A stretch of 56,886 nt of DNA from an uncultured Erysipelotrichaceae bacterium (GTDB taxonomy: Bacteria; Bacillota_I; Bacilli_A; RF39; UBA660), in NCBI GenBank assembly GCA_902785135.1, contig CACZXL010000006.1, forward strand, positions 1-56,886. The letters are read 5' to 3'. Every line of letters starts with the position of its first letter. Position 1 is the first letter of the stretch. The notes under the pieces were generated by a model. It was not told where the DNA came from and did not search any database. It saw only the letters and a program-made list of their open reading frames with translations. Shown here piece by piece: positions 1-6,722 of this stretch. The position numbers and the translations under genes are program-made.

Positions 1-42
1 TAAAAAACGATATAATTATCTCGTAGGAAAGAAGGTTTTTAT

Positions 43-1659
43 ATGGATAAAGTATATATTTTTGGACATCAAAGACCTGATACTGATGCGATTACAGGAG
101 CAATTACATTATCATATTTAAAGAATCAATTAGGTATGAATACTGAACCAAGAGCATTAGGTCATGTAAATGATGAAACAAAATACGTTTTAGATTATTT
201 TAAGGTTAAAGAACCTAAATATTTAAATGATGTTAGATTACAAATAAAGGATATAGATTATCATAAAGGATACTTTTTAGAAGATACTACTACTATTAAG
301 AGTGTTTATGATTATTTTGTAGAAAAGGGTATTACAGGTGTTCCTATTACTGATAGTAATAAAAAGTTTTTAGGAATTGTTACTTTAAAAGATATCGCTA
401 AAGAAATTATTAATGGTAATATTAATAAGTTAGATAGTACTTATGATAATATTGTTAATACATTAGAAGGTGAAGAAATAGTTAAGTATGATGAAGATAT
501 TAATGGTAATTTAATAGTAGCATCATATAATAGTCAAACATTCTTTAATAATATAGCTTTAACTAATCAAGATATATTATTAGTAGGAGATAGACACCAA
601 ATACATGAATATGCGATTAAATCTAAAGTTAAATTATTAATTGTTACTGGTAATTTAACAATAGATGAAGAACATATTAAATTAGCTAAAGAAAATAAAG
701 TTAATATAATTAGAACTAGTATGGATACATTTACTGCTTCTAAGAGTATTGGTTTAAGTAATGAAATTAAAACTATATTACATGAAAATAGTATTAGTTT
801 TAAAGAAACAGATTTCTATGATGATTTTGTTGAAGAAACTAAGAAGTTAAAACATAATAACTATCCAGTAGTAGATGCGAATGGTAAGTGTTTAGGATTA
901 ATAAGAATTACTGATATTAACGAAAAGAATAATAAGAAAGTTATTTTAGTAGATCACCAAGAGTTTGAACAAAGTGCACCTGGTATTGAAGAAGCTGAAA
1001 TAATTGAAATAGTTGATCATCATAAGATAAGTAATATTTCTACTAAGTTACCAATTAACTTTAGAAATATGGCTGTTGGATCATCTAATACAATTATTCA
1101 TGAATTATATAAAGAAAGTGGCGTTAAGATTCCAGATGATATGGCTGGATTAATGATTTCAGGTATATTATCAGATACATTAATACTTCAAAGTCCAACA
1201 ACTACTGATAAGGATAGAGAAGTAGTAGAAGAACTAGCTAAACAATTAAAATTAGATTATAAAGAATATGCTATAGAAATGTTTAAAGCAGGAACTAGTT
1301 TAAAAGGTAAAACTAAAGAAGAAGTAATAACAACAGATCTTAAAACATTTACTAGTAATGATACTAAGTTTGCTGTTGCGCAAATATTTACATTAGATGT
1401 AGATTCTATTAACGATGAAATTGATGAATACATTTCTGAATTAAATAGAATTAACGATGATCTAGGATGTGAATTTACTATGATGTGTATTACAGATGTA
1501 ATTAAGAATGGTTCTTATGTTTTATATACTGAAAAATGTAAAGAAATATTAGAATCAGGATTTAAGATTAGTCCATTTGAACAAATGACTTATATAGATG
1601 GACTAGCATCTCGTAAAAAACAAATGGTTCCAGTAATATTATCTGAATTAGAAAAATAG
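43..1659 (+). CDS. ppaC: CBS/DRTGG-containing manganese-dependent inorganic pyrophosphatase
   Basis: Family II (DHH) pyrophosphatase, which splits pyrophosphate to two phosphates in the cytoplasm. The protein has 538 residues, longer than the roughly 310 of plain PpaC, because a regulatory block is inserted. The first metal motif, GHQRPDTDAI, is at residues 8-17; a CBS domain follows at about 82-122, a DRTGG-like region at about 150-245 and a second CBS-like half at about 250-295. DHQ (304-306) and DHH (325-327) continue the catalytic domain and the rest is DHHA2-like. In this family the CBS pair binds adenine nucleotides, inhibited by AMP/ADP and activated by diadenosine polyphosphates (family knowledge). 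An AAAGAAGG ribosome site precedes the ATG, and a TATAAT at 10-15 is a likely -10 box. It is monocistronic, closed by a terminator that overlaps its stop. Confidence 0.93.
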   Translation: MDKVYIFGHQRPDTDAITGAITLSYLKNQLGMNTEPRALGHVNDETKYVLDYFKVKEPKYLNDVRLQIKDIDYHKGYFLEDTTTIKSVYDYFVEKGITGVPITDSNKKFLGIVTLKDIAKEIINGNINKLDSTYDNIVNTLEGEEIVKYDEDINGNLIVASYNSQTFFNNIALTNQDILLVGDRHQIHEYAIKSKVKLLIVTGNLTIDEEHIKLAKENKVNIIRTSMDTFTASKSIGLSNEIKTILHENSISFKETDFYDDFVEETKKLKHNNYPVVDANGKCLGLIRITDINEKNNKKVILVDHQEFEQSAPGIEEAEIIEIVDHHKISNISTKLPINFRNMAVGSSNTIIHELYKESGVKIPDDMAGLMISGILSDTLILQSPTTTDKDREVVEELAKQLKLDYKEYAIEMFKAGTSLKGKTKEEVITTDLKTFTSNDTKFAVAQIFTLDVDSINDEIDEYISELNRINDDLGCEFTMMCITDVIKNGSYVLYTEKCKEILESGFKISPFEQMTYIDGLASRKKQMVPVILSELEK

Positions 1660-1680
1660 AGTTTCAACTCTATTTTTTTA
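1653..1680 (+). terminator. Rho-independent terminator of the pyrophosphatase gene
   Basis: The inverted repeat AATAGAGTT (1655-1663) / AACTCTATT (1666-1674) is followed by a T run. It overlaps the stop codon of the pyrophosphatase gene. Confidence 0.8.
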
Positions 1681-1709
1681 TTGTATTATTTAGATAATAA
1701 TGTTAAAAT
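1681..1709 (+). promoter_or_regulatory. Sigma-A promoter of the following hypothetical gene
   Basis: TTGTAT (1681-1686), 17 bases, then TAAAAT (1704-1709) with a TG one base upstream (extended -10). The TTG at 1681, which opens a longer reading frame, is therefore better read as the -35 box than as a start codon. Confidence 0.65.
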
Positions 1710-1734
1710 TGTTGTAAGAAAACAGGGTGGTACT

Positions 1735-2322
1735 ATGGGAATTTTAAAACCAGAAGATATTTATATTCAAAATGATTATTATGATGATGTAGTAAATGAC
1801 CCAGCAAAATATAACTATCAAGATACACATAAAGTGTTATATGAAGCATCCAAAAGACATATAAAAGGTTTTAATATTTTAGATTATATTTTTATTAATA
1901 GTGTTGAAAATGATTATCTTGTAACTTTTATTAATGAATTAAAGGAAGAAGAATTATATGAAGAATATATAGAACGTACTATTAACGGTAATGATTCATT
2001 TTTAAAAGCATATATTTGTGTATTTATGGAACCATGGAATATGAATTTAATATATAATTCAAAATTTAAAGTAGCACAAGATTTAGCTAAAAAAGGTGAT
2101 GATTATTCTGTGAATCAAAGAATTTTAGGACTCATGGAATTGTCTTGCTTTAATCCTGATGAAAGAACTGTTAAATATATAAAAAATAGTATAAAAAAAC
2201 TTATTTATCAAAATAGTTTTTATAAAAATAATTATGATAAAACCATGTTAAAAGAAGAAGTAAATGATTATTATAAATATATAGATGAACATGCTTATGT
2301 TCATAAATTAAAAAACGAGTAA
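1735..2322 (+). CDS. Hypothetical acidic protein of 195 residues
   Basis: I do not recognise this family. The start at 1735 (ATG, MGILKPED...) is chosen because a GGGTGG ribosome site lies at 1725-1730 and because the upstream in-frame TTG at 1681 falls in a promoter. The protein is soluble: no signal peptide or membrane segment is visible. It is rich in Tyr, Asn, Asp and Glu, and looks mostly alpha-helical. A stand-alone transcription unit with its own promoter and terminator sits between a pyrophosphatase and pyruvate kinase; that context does not reveal a function. Confidence 0.7.
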   Translation: MGILKPEDIYIQNDYYDDVVNDPAKYNYQDTHKVLYEASKRHIKGFNILDYIFINSVENDYLVTFINELKEEELYEEYIERTINGNDSFLKAYICVFMEPWNMNLIYNSKFKVAQDLAKKGDDYSVNQRILGLMELSCFNPDERTVKYIKNSIKKLIYQNSFYKNNYDKTMLKEEVNDYYKYIDEHAYVHKLKNE

Positions 2323-2323
2323 A

Positions 2324-2350
2324 AAGTATTGTTAATTCAATACTTTTTTT
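2324..2350 (+). terminator. Rho-independent terminator
   Basis: Stem AAGTATTG (2324-2331), loop TTAATT, stem CAATACTT (2338-2345), then a run of T. It ends the 195-residue protein gene. Confidence 0.85.
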
Positions 2351-2360
2351 GTTATTCTTA

Positions 2361-2390
2361 TTTACAAAACAGTGTGTTTTGTGTTATTAT
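2361..2390 (+). promoter_or_regulatory. Pyruvate kinase promoter with a perfect inverted repeat (probable operator)
   Basis: A TTTACA -35-like box (2361-2366) and a TATTAT -10-like box (2385-2390) frame a perfect inverted repeat, ACAAAACA-GTG-TGTTTTGT (2364-2382). Its position across the -35/-10 spacer is where a repressor would bind. The regulator is not identifiable from this window. Confidence 0.5.
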
Positions 2391-2420
2391 TACTATGCAA
2401 AAAGGAGAATGAGTGTTTTT

Positions 2421-3830
2421 ATGGAATTTATGAAGAAAACAAAAATTATTACAAGTTTAGGTCCATCTAGTTATAATGGAGACACATTTGAACAAATGGT
2501 TTTAAATGGAGCAAATATCGCAAGAGTTAATTTCTCACATGCTACTCCAGAAGAAAAACAAATGGACATTGATACAGTTAAAGAAGTTAGAAAAAGAACT
2601 GGTTTAACTATTGGATTATTATATGATACAAAAGGTCCAGAATTTAGAAATGGAGTTTTTGAAAACGAAGAAATTACTTTAGTTGAAGGAAATACTATTA
2701 GAATAGTAAAAGATGATGTAGTAGGTAACGAAGAAAGATTTACTGTTAATCATCCTGAAGCTATTGATTCAATTGAAGTAGGTAATTCTATTTTACTTGA
2801 AAATGGATTAATGAGATTAGAAGTAATATCTAAAGAAGATGATGGTATTACATGTAAAATTATTAATGGTGGAGTTCTAGGAAATAAGAAGAGTATGGCT
2901 GTTCCTGGAGTTAAATTAAATATGCCATTTATATCTGATCAAGATAGAGAAGATATTATATTTGCTTGTGAACATGAAGGTGATTTCTTAGCATTATCTT
3001 TCGTATCTTGTGCAGAAGATGTTATTGAAGCTAGAAATATTATTAAAGAACATAATTCTAATATGAAAATTATAGCTAAAATTGAAAGTATTACTGGTTT
3101 TGAAAACTTACCAAAAATACTTGAAGTAGCTGATGGTATTATGGTTGCAAGAGGAGATTTAGGAAATGAAGCTCCACTAGATATGCTTCCAATCTATCAA
3201 AAAGAAATGATTAGAATGGCTAGAGAAGTTGGTAAACCAGTTGTTGTTGCAACAGAAATGCTTGAATCTATGAAGAAGAGCATGAGACCAACAAGAGCAG
3301 AAGTTACAGACGTTTCTAACGCTGTATTAGATGGTACAGATGCAGTTATGTTATCTGGTGAAACTACTTTAGGTAAATATCCAACTGAAGTTGTTAAATA
3401 TATGGCTGAAATTTGTGCTACAGCTGAAAAATATTATGATAAGAACTTTAATTATCATTATGATGGTCAAGTAGGATCAATTGCTAAAGGTGTTGTTGAA
3501 ACTGCTAAAGCATTAGATGCTAAAGCTATTGTAGTAGATACTCTTACAGGAAACAGTGCTAAAAATATTAGTAATTTAAAACCAGTTTGTCCAATCGTAG
3601 CTGTTTGTAAAGATCAAGAAACTGCAAATTCATTAGCAGTATGTTATGGTGTAAAAGCAGTTGTTGGTAACCATTTAATGGATATGGATGAAATAGTTGA
3701 ACAAAATGTTGAATTAGCTAAAAAAGCATTAGATTTAACTTCTGGAGATAAAGTAGTAGTTACTTCTGGAATTGCATCTAAAAAAGAAGGACAAGTTACT
3801 AACTTTATGAAAGTTGAAGAAATAAAATAA
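2421..3830 (+). CDS. pyk: Pyruvate kinase
   Basis: Last step of glycolysis: phosphoenolpyruvate plus ADP to pyruvate plus ATP. The start at 2421 gives 469 residues, normal for the short form without the extra C-terminal PEP-utiliser domain of Bacillus Pyk. GGAG at 2404-2407 is 13 bases upstream; an ATG at 2409 is too close to it. Family motifs in order: TKIITSLGPSS at the N-terminus, ARVNFSHA, DTKGPEFR, IIAKIES (the active-site Lys strand), MVARGDLG (metal binding), ATEMLESM, PTRAEVTDVSNAVLDGTD and the SGETTLGKYP segment. The last quarter is the allosteric C-domain. An operator-like palindrome lies in the promoter and a strong hairpin follows the stop, so it is a single-gene unit. Confidence 0.97.
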   Translation: MEFMKKTKIITSLGPSSYNGDTFEQMVLNGANIARVNFSHATPEEKQMDIDTVKEVRKRTGLTIGLLYDTKGPEFRNGVFENEEITLVEGNTIRIVKDDVVGNEERFTVNHPEAIDSIEVGNSILLENGLMRLEVISKEDDGITCKIINGGVLGNKKSMAVPGVKLNMPFISDQDREDIIFACEHEGDFLALSFVSCAEDVIEARNIIKEHNSNMKIIAKIESITGFENLPKILEVADGIMVARGDLGNEAPLDMLPIYQKEMIRMAREVGKPVVVATEMLESMKKSMRPTRAEVTDVSNAVLDGTDAVMLSGETTLGKYPTEVVKYMAEICATAEKYYDKNFNYHYDGQVGSIAKGVVETAKALDAKAIVVDTLTGNSAKNISNLKPVCPIVAVCKDQETANSLAVCYGVKAVVGNHLMDMDEIVEQNVELAKKALDLTSGDKVVVTSGIASKKEGQVTNFMKVEEIK

Positions 3831-3853
3831 GTACGAGTAATCGTACTTTTTTT
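3829..3853 (+). terminator. Rho-independent terminator of pyk
   Basis: AAGTACGA (3829-3836), loop GTAA, TCGTACTT (3841-3848), followed by T residues. Confidence 0.88.
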
Positions 3854-3864
3854 ATTTTTATAAA

Positions 3865-3903
3865 GGAATTTCTTGTGTATATGGATAATAAAATTATTGG
3901 AAG
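3865..3903 (+). promoter_or_regulatory. Conserved promoter element, copy A (toxin copy 1)
   Basis: This 39-base block aligns without gaps to 4158-4196 and 43086-43124. All three begin GGAATTT and end ATTATTGGAAG. A -10-like hexamer TAAAAT lies at offset 24, giving a start near 3901. There is no TTGACA-like -35; the conserved AGGAATT matches the sigma-H -35 consensus of Bacillus (AGGAWWT). Sigma assignment is inference. Confidence 0.55.
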
Positions 3904-3949
3904 CAAAGTAATTGGTGTCTACCTCATTCTTTAAGAAAGGAGGTTAAAT

Positions 3950-4042
3950 ATGAAAAAGAGAGTATTTATAATATCTATTCTTAAATACATCTCTCTTCTT
4001 ATTCTGTATATAATAATACTTATTTTAGTAATAAAAAAATGA
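3950..4042 (+). CDS. Small hydrophobic peptide, candidate type I toxin (copy 1)
   Basis: A 30-residue ORF: MKKR, a hydrophobic core rich in Ile, Leu and Val with KY near its middle, and a C-terminal IKK. One membrane-spanning helix with basic ends is the usual form of type I toxins (Hok, Ldr, Fst, TxpA classes), although the sequence matches none I can name. AAAGGAGGT at 3936-3944 is a very strong ribosome site, but ACCTC at 3921-3925 can pair with it. The predicted mRNA 5' end GGAAGCA (3899-3905) is complementary to TGCTTCC (4097-4103), and GGTGTC (3914-3919) to GACACC (4041-4046). This is the closed-mRNA design of type I toxins. An antisense RNA gene overlaps the stop and 3' UTR. Toxicity is inferred. 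Confidence 0.72.
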   Translation: MKKRVFIISILKYISLLILYIIILILVIKK

Positions 4043-4105
4043 CACCTAAGTCATAGGACTTAAATGTCTACTCCAACAAGGTAGGCATTAATAAAATGCT
4101 TCCCT
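4033..4105 (-). ncRNA. Candidate antisense antitoxin RNA (copy 1), about 73 nt
   Basis: Predicted from a minus-strand sigma-A promoter (4112-4139) and a minus-strand terminator. Read on the minus strand, the RNA contains the complement of the toxin 3' hairpins, then AAGTC-CTAT-GACTT flanked by GACA...TGTC, then ATTTTTTT (complement of 4032-4040). It covers the toxin stop codon, the GACACC box and the TGCTTCC box, so it could compete with the 5'/3' closure or block translation. Size and position are typical of cis-encoded type I antitoxins. Confidence 0.65.
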
Positions 4106-4111
4106 AACTAA

Positions 4112-4139
4112 ATTATAACACATTATATTTTTTTTACAA
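4112..4139 (-). promoter_or_regulatory. Minus-strand promoter of antisense RNA 1
   Basis: On the minus strand TTGTAA (complement of 4134-4139), 16 bases, TATAAT (complement of 4112-4117). The predicted start is near 4105. Confidence 0.68.
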
Positions 4140-4157
4140 TTGTTTTCCTCAAATAGA

Positions 4158-4196
4158 GGAATTTTTTATATCTATGTCTAATAATATTATTGGAAG
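4158..4196 (+). promoter_or_regulatory. Conserved promoter element, copy B (toxin copy 2)
   Basis: Same 39-base element as at 3865 and 43086: AGAGGAATTT, then TATG, TAATAT at the -10 position (offset 24) and ATTATTGGAAG. Predicted start is near 4193. Confidence 0.55.
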
Positions 4197-4242
4197 CAAA
4201 GTAATTGGTGTCTACCTCATTCTTTAAGAAAGGAGGTTAAAT

Positions 4243-4335
4243 ATGAAAAAGAGAGATTATGTTTTGTCCATATTCAGATATCTCTCTCTTATTATTCTGT
4301 TATTAATAATATTAGTAATAGTAATAAAAAAATGA
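4243..4335 (+). CDS. Small hydrophobic peptide, candidate type I toxin (copy 2)
   Basis: A 30-residue paralogue of the ORF at 3950: it starts MKKRDYVLSI, has an aromatic RY centre, an Ile/Leu/Val-rich run, and ends VIKK. Length, charged ends and membrane-helix character are kept although many core residues differ, which argues for selection on the peptide. The leader is the same: AAAGGAGGT ribosome site masked by upstream ACCTC. The 5' GGAAGCA (4192-4198) pairs with TGCTTCC (4391-4397). It is followed by its own antisense gene. Confidence 0.72.
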   Translation: MKKRDYVLSIFRYLSLIILLLIILVIVIKK

Positions 4336-4400
4336 CACCTAAGTCATAAGACTTAAATGTCTAACCAAATTTTGGTAGGCATTAATAAAATGCTTCCCTT
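4326..4400 (-). ncRNA. Candidate antisense antitoxin RNA (copy 2), about 75 nt
   Basis: Same design as the RNA at 4033-4105: minus-strand promoter at 4407-4435, body complementary to the toxin 3' UTR, and a terminator hairpin (AAGTC-TTAT-GACTT with outer GACA/TGTC) followed by T residues complementary to 4326-4332. The middle section (complement of 4362-4374) differs from copy 1, which could give copy specificity. Confidence 0.65.
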
Positions 4401-4406
4401 AAATAA

Positions 4407-4435
4407 ATTATAATATATCTTATTTATATTATCAA
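4407..4435 (-). promoter_or_regulatory. Minus-strand promoter of antisense RNA 2
   Basis: On the minus strand TTGATA (complement of 4430-4435), 17 bases, TATAAT (complement of 4407-4412). The flanking sequence differs from copy 1 but the promoter is kept, which supports function. Confidence 0.7.
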
Positions 4436-4498
4436 TATTAAGTATATATATTTTTAATATTTATAAAAAATGAATAGAAAATAGTAGAAAATGACTTA

Positions 4499-4527
4499 AA
4501 ATGAGTATTATTTTACTCATTTTTTTG
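4499..4527 (+). terminator. Rho-independent terminator, possibly of toxin mRNA 2
   Basis: AAATGAGTA (4499-4507) / TACTCATTT (4514-4522) followed by T residues. The next gene's extended -10 (TGATATAAT) starts immediately after it. Confidence 0.75.
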
Positions 4528-4562
4528 ATATAATGTATTTAACAATAGTGGAGGGTTTGGAT

Positions 4563-5906
4563 ATGGCAATAGAAGAGAGAGCATTAAATTTTGCGATTAA
4601 GGCTCATAAAGGGCAAATAAGAAAAAGTGAACAAGATAAACCAAAGATTTTTCATCCAATGGATGTAGCCTCTATTCTAAGAGAATATGGCTTTGATGAA
4701 AATGTTGTTGCGGCTGGTTATTTGCATGATGTTGTAGAAGATACTAATTATGCGTTTAAGGATATTTATAAAGAATTTGGAAAGGATATTGCGTTCCTTG
4801 TTTATTTTGCATCAGAACCAGATAAATCTTTATCTTGGAAGGAAAGAAAAAAACATACAATAGATATAATAAAACAAGTTGATTCTAGACATAAAGCGGT
4901 TGTATGCGCTGATAAGATTAGTAATCTTGAAGATATGTTCCTTTTATTTTCTAGAACTGGTAAATATGATTTTAGTGCGTTTAAAAAAGATTTTAAAGAT
5001 CAACAATGGTATTATGAAAATGTATATAATAGTTTAAAAGAAAATGAAGAAGATGAACGATTATTATCTATGTTAGATAGATATAAAGATTTAATAGAAA
5101 AAGTATTTTGTAATGGTGATGTTGATATATATTTAAGAAATGTATTATTAGATAGTGATGAAAAAAGATATAAAGAATTAAAAAGATTACATCATAAAAA
5201 AGAGGAACTATTAAAGTTAAAGAATATGTCTAAAGATATAGGACCTTATGTTATTGAATTTACTGGAACACCTAGAACAGGTAAAACTACTATAATAGAT
5301 ACTTTAGATGATTTCTTTAAAAAAGGTGGATTTAAGACAAGTGTGATAGAAGAATTTACTACTTCTAAAAAATATAAACAAGAAATATATCCTCATTTAA
5401 AAGATCAATATAAGAATGTTATTAATACTGAAATTCCAAAATATGTTTTAAATCAATTAGAAGAAGAAATTAGTAAGAATCCTGATATTATTATAGTAGA
5501 TAGATCATTATTAGATAGATTAATTTGGGCTAATAGATTATATAATAAAAATGGATTTACAAAAAAGGAATATCTAGAGTATAGAAATACTTATATACCT
5601 TTAATAAATAGATATATAGATACTATAATTGGTACATATACTGATAGTTTAACTTCTATGCAAAGAGATTATAAAGCAAATCTTGCTATTGAAGATAGAC
5701 GTTTTTTAAATATTCAAAATATAGATGAATATAATAAATCATTTGATAATGTTCAAAGAGTATGTAAAAAGAACTTAATTAATTTTCATAAAGTAGATAC
5801 CACTAATAAAGAACAAGATGAAGTTAAAATAGAGGTTGCTAATACAGTTTTAGATGATATTAGAAAAGAATATATTAGAAGATTAACTAAAGAATACAAT
5901 TTGTAA
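4563..5906 (+). CDS. HD-domain phosphohydrolase fused to a P-loop nucleoside/nucleotide kinase-like domain
   Basis: The start ATG at 4563 has GGAGGG 7 bases upstream and gives 447 residues. The N-terminal half resembles the HD hydrolase domain of RelA/SpoT-type proteins: AHKGQIRK near 14-21, HP at 31-32, LHDVVEDT with HD at 55-56, and CADKISNL at 115-122. A charged helical linker follows. The C-terminal half has a Walker A, GTPRTGKT at 235-242, and a DRS motif at 313-315 within VDRSLLDRL, as in thymidylate and deoxynucleoside kinases. There is no (p)ppGpp synthetase domain. Pairing a nucleotide hydrolase with a kinase suggests nucleotide turnover or signalling, but the substrate is unknown. 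The unit has an extended -10 just upstream and a terminator at 5943. Confidence 0.8.
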   Translation: MAIEERALNFAIKAHKGQIRKSEQDKPKIFHPMDVASILREYGFDENVVAAGYLHDVVEDTNYAFKDIYKEFGKDIAFLVYFASEPDKSLSWKERKKHTIDIIKQVDSRHKAVVCADKISNLEDMFLLFSRTGKYDFSAFKKDFKDQQWYYENVYNSLKENEEDERLLSMLDRYKDLIEKVFCNGDVDIYLRNVLLDSDEKRYKELKRLHHKKEELLKLKNMSKDIGPYVIEFTGTPRTGKTTIIDTLDDFFKKGGFKTSVIEEFTTSKKYKQEIYPHLKDQYKNVINTEIPKYVLNQLEEEISKNPDIIIVDRSLLDRLIWANRLYNKNGFTKKEYLEYRNTYIPLINRYIDTIIGTYTDSLTSMQRDYKANLAIEDRRFLNIQNIDEYNKSFDNVQRVCKKNLINFHKVDTTNKEQDEVKIEVANTVLDDIRKEYIRRLTKEYNL

Positions 5907-5942
5907 AAAATGTTAACACAAAAAATGTTAATGTATTATAAA

Positions 5943-5965
5943 ACAGGCAAAATTTGTCTGTTTTT
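5943..5965 (+). terminator. Rho-independent terminator
   Basis: ACAGGCA (5943-5949) / TGTCTGT (5955-5961) with one G-U pair, followed by T residues. Confidence 0.75.
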
Positions 5966-5979
5966 ATGTTTATTTATGA

Positions 5980-6045
5980 TAAAATGTTATTAAAGGTTGA
6001 CAAATTTCCAAGTCAACTATATTGAACGCAACCGGTTTTGAGCGT
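5980..6045 (+). promoter_or_regulatory. Promoter and two inverted repeats upstream of the XRE regulator gene
   Basis: An extended -10, TGATAAAAT, has its TAAAAT at 5980-5985. Downstream are GTTGAC (5996-6001) / GTCAAC (6012-6017), and ACGC (6026-6029) / GCGT (6042-6045) enclosing the palindrome AACCGGTT (6030-6037). The repeats could be operators for the XRE protein encoded just downstream (autoregulation) or RNA hairpins in the leader. Confidence 0.45.
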
Positions 6046-6077
6046 AGAATTAAACGTGAAAGAAAGAGGTGAATAGT

Positions 6078-6722
6078 ATGACAGTCGGAGAAAGATTGTT
6101 AAAACTAAGAAAAGAAAAAAATATGTCGCAAGAAGAACTTGCAAATGTTCTTGATGTATCAAGACAAACTGTATCTAAATGGGAGACAGGTGAATCAATG
6201 CCTGACTTTAATAAGATATGTCCATTGTGTGAATACTTTGGAATAACATCAGATGAATTATTATCTGGAAAGCAAAACATCATTGAAGCTAAACAAGAAG
6301 ATAAGAAAGGAAAGTTTGCTAGAAACATAGCAATTGCTGTTGCTCTTTATATTATTTCATTAGTTGCTATAATAGGTACTTCTACTATAGGACAAGAAAT
6401 ATTAGGAGTATGTTTATTCTTTACTATAATAGCAATTGCTACTGGAATAATTATTTATTCATCTATAATATATGGTAAAGAAAAAGAACAAAAACCTGAA
6501 AAAGAAAAAAAGAGAGATGAAGTTTCTAAAGCAGTAACTGATATTATAGGTTTAATAGGAGTAGTAATTTATTTCTTATTAAGTTTTACTACAGGTGCAT
6601 GGCATATTACATGGATTATATTCCTAATTATAGGTGTATGTAATGCAATAGTAAGATTAATTTTTGGTGTAAAAAAATGTAATGATGATTGCTGTGAAAA
6701 AAAGGAGAATGAAGATGAATAA
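6078..6722 (+). CDS. XRE-family regulator with C-terminal membrane segments
   Basis: 214 residues from ATG 6078, preceded by AAAGAGGT; an upstream GTG at 6069 sits inside that ribosome site. Residues about 4-60 form a Cro/C1-type helix-turn-helix (LLKLRKEKNMSQEELANVLD, then VSRQTVSKWETGESMPD), ending with a DELLSG segment. The remainder has two hydrophobic hairpins (about 80-130 and 155-195) separated by a Lys/Glu-rich loop, so this is a membrane-bound DNA-binding protein, plausibly a sensor of the envelope. The tail is Cys- and charge-rich (CNDDCCEKK). It overlaps the next gene by 8 bases, so the two are translationally coupled. Confidence 0.88.
   Translation: MTVGERLLKLRKEKNMSQEELANVLDVSRQTVSKWETGESMPDFNKICPLCEYFGITSDELLSGKQNIIEAKQEDKKGKFARNIAIAVALYIISLVAIIGTSTIGQEILGVCLFFTIIAIATGIIIYSSIIYGKEKEQKPEKEKKRDEVSKAVTDIIGLIGVVIYFLLSFTTGAWHITWIIFLIIGVCNAIVRLIFGVKKCNDDCCEKKENEDE

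Larger units (their letters stand above)
3865..4397 (+). repeat. Tandem direct repeat of a small-peptide/antisense RNA module (two diverged copies)
   Basis: Unit 1 (about 3865-4103) and unit 2 (about 4158-4397) have the same parts in the same order: GGAATTT promoter element, GGAAGCAAAG 5' end, leader with hairpin over the ribosome site, 30-codon ORF ending in an AAAAAAATGA stop context, GACACCTAAGTCAT hairpin, GGTAGGCATT hairpin and TGCTTCC 3' end. Leader and 3' parts are nearly identical, while the peptide middle has diverged with its hydrophobic character kept. The spacer between copies is AT-rich. Confidence 0.85.

Noticed and set aside
1681-1734. TTG start giving an 18-residue N-terminal extension of the 195-residue protein
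   Set aside because: TTGTAT at 1681 with TAAAAT 17 bases later forms a promoter, and a GGGTGG ribosome site fits ATG 1735.
2349-2420. Longer pyruvate kinase start upstream
   Set aside because: The extra residues are unlike any pyruvate kinase, cover the promoter/palindrome, and the ribosome site fits ATG 2421.
6050-6328. Minus-strand reading frame of 92 codons
   Set aside because: Lies antisense within the XRE regulator gene, has no ribosome site and a composition expected of a shadow frame.
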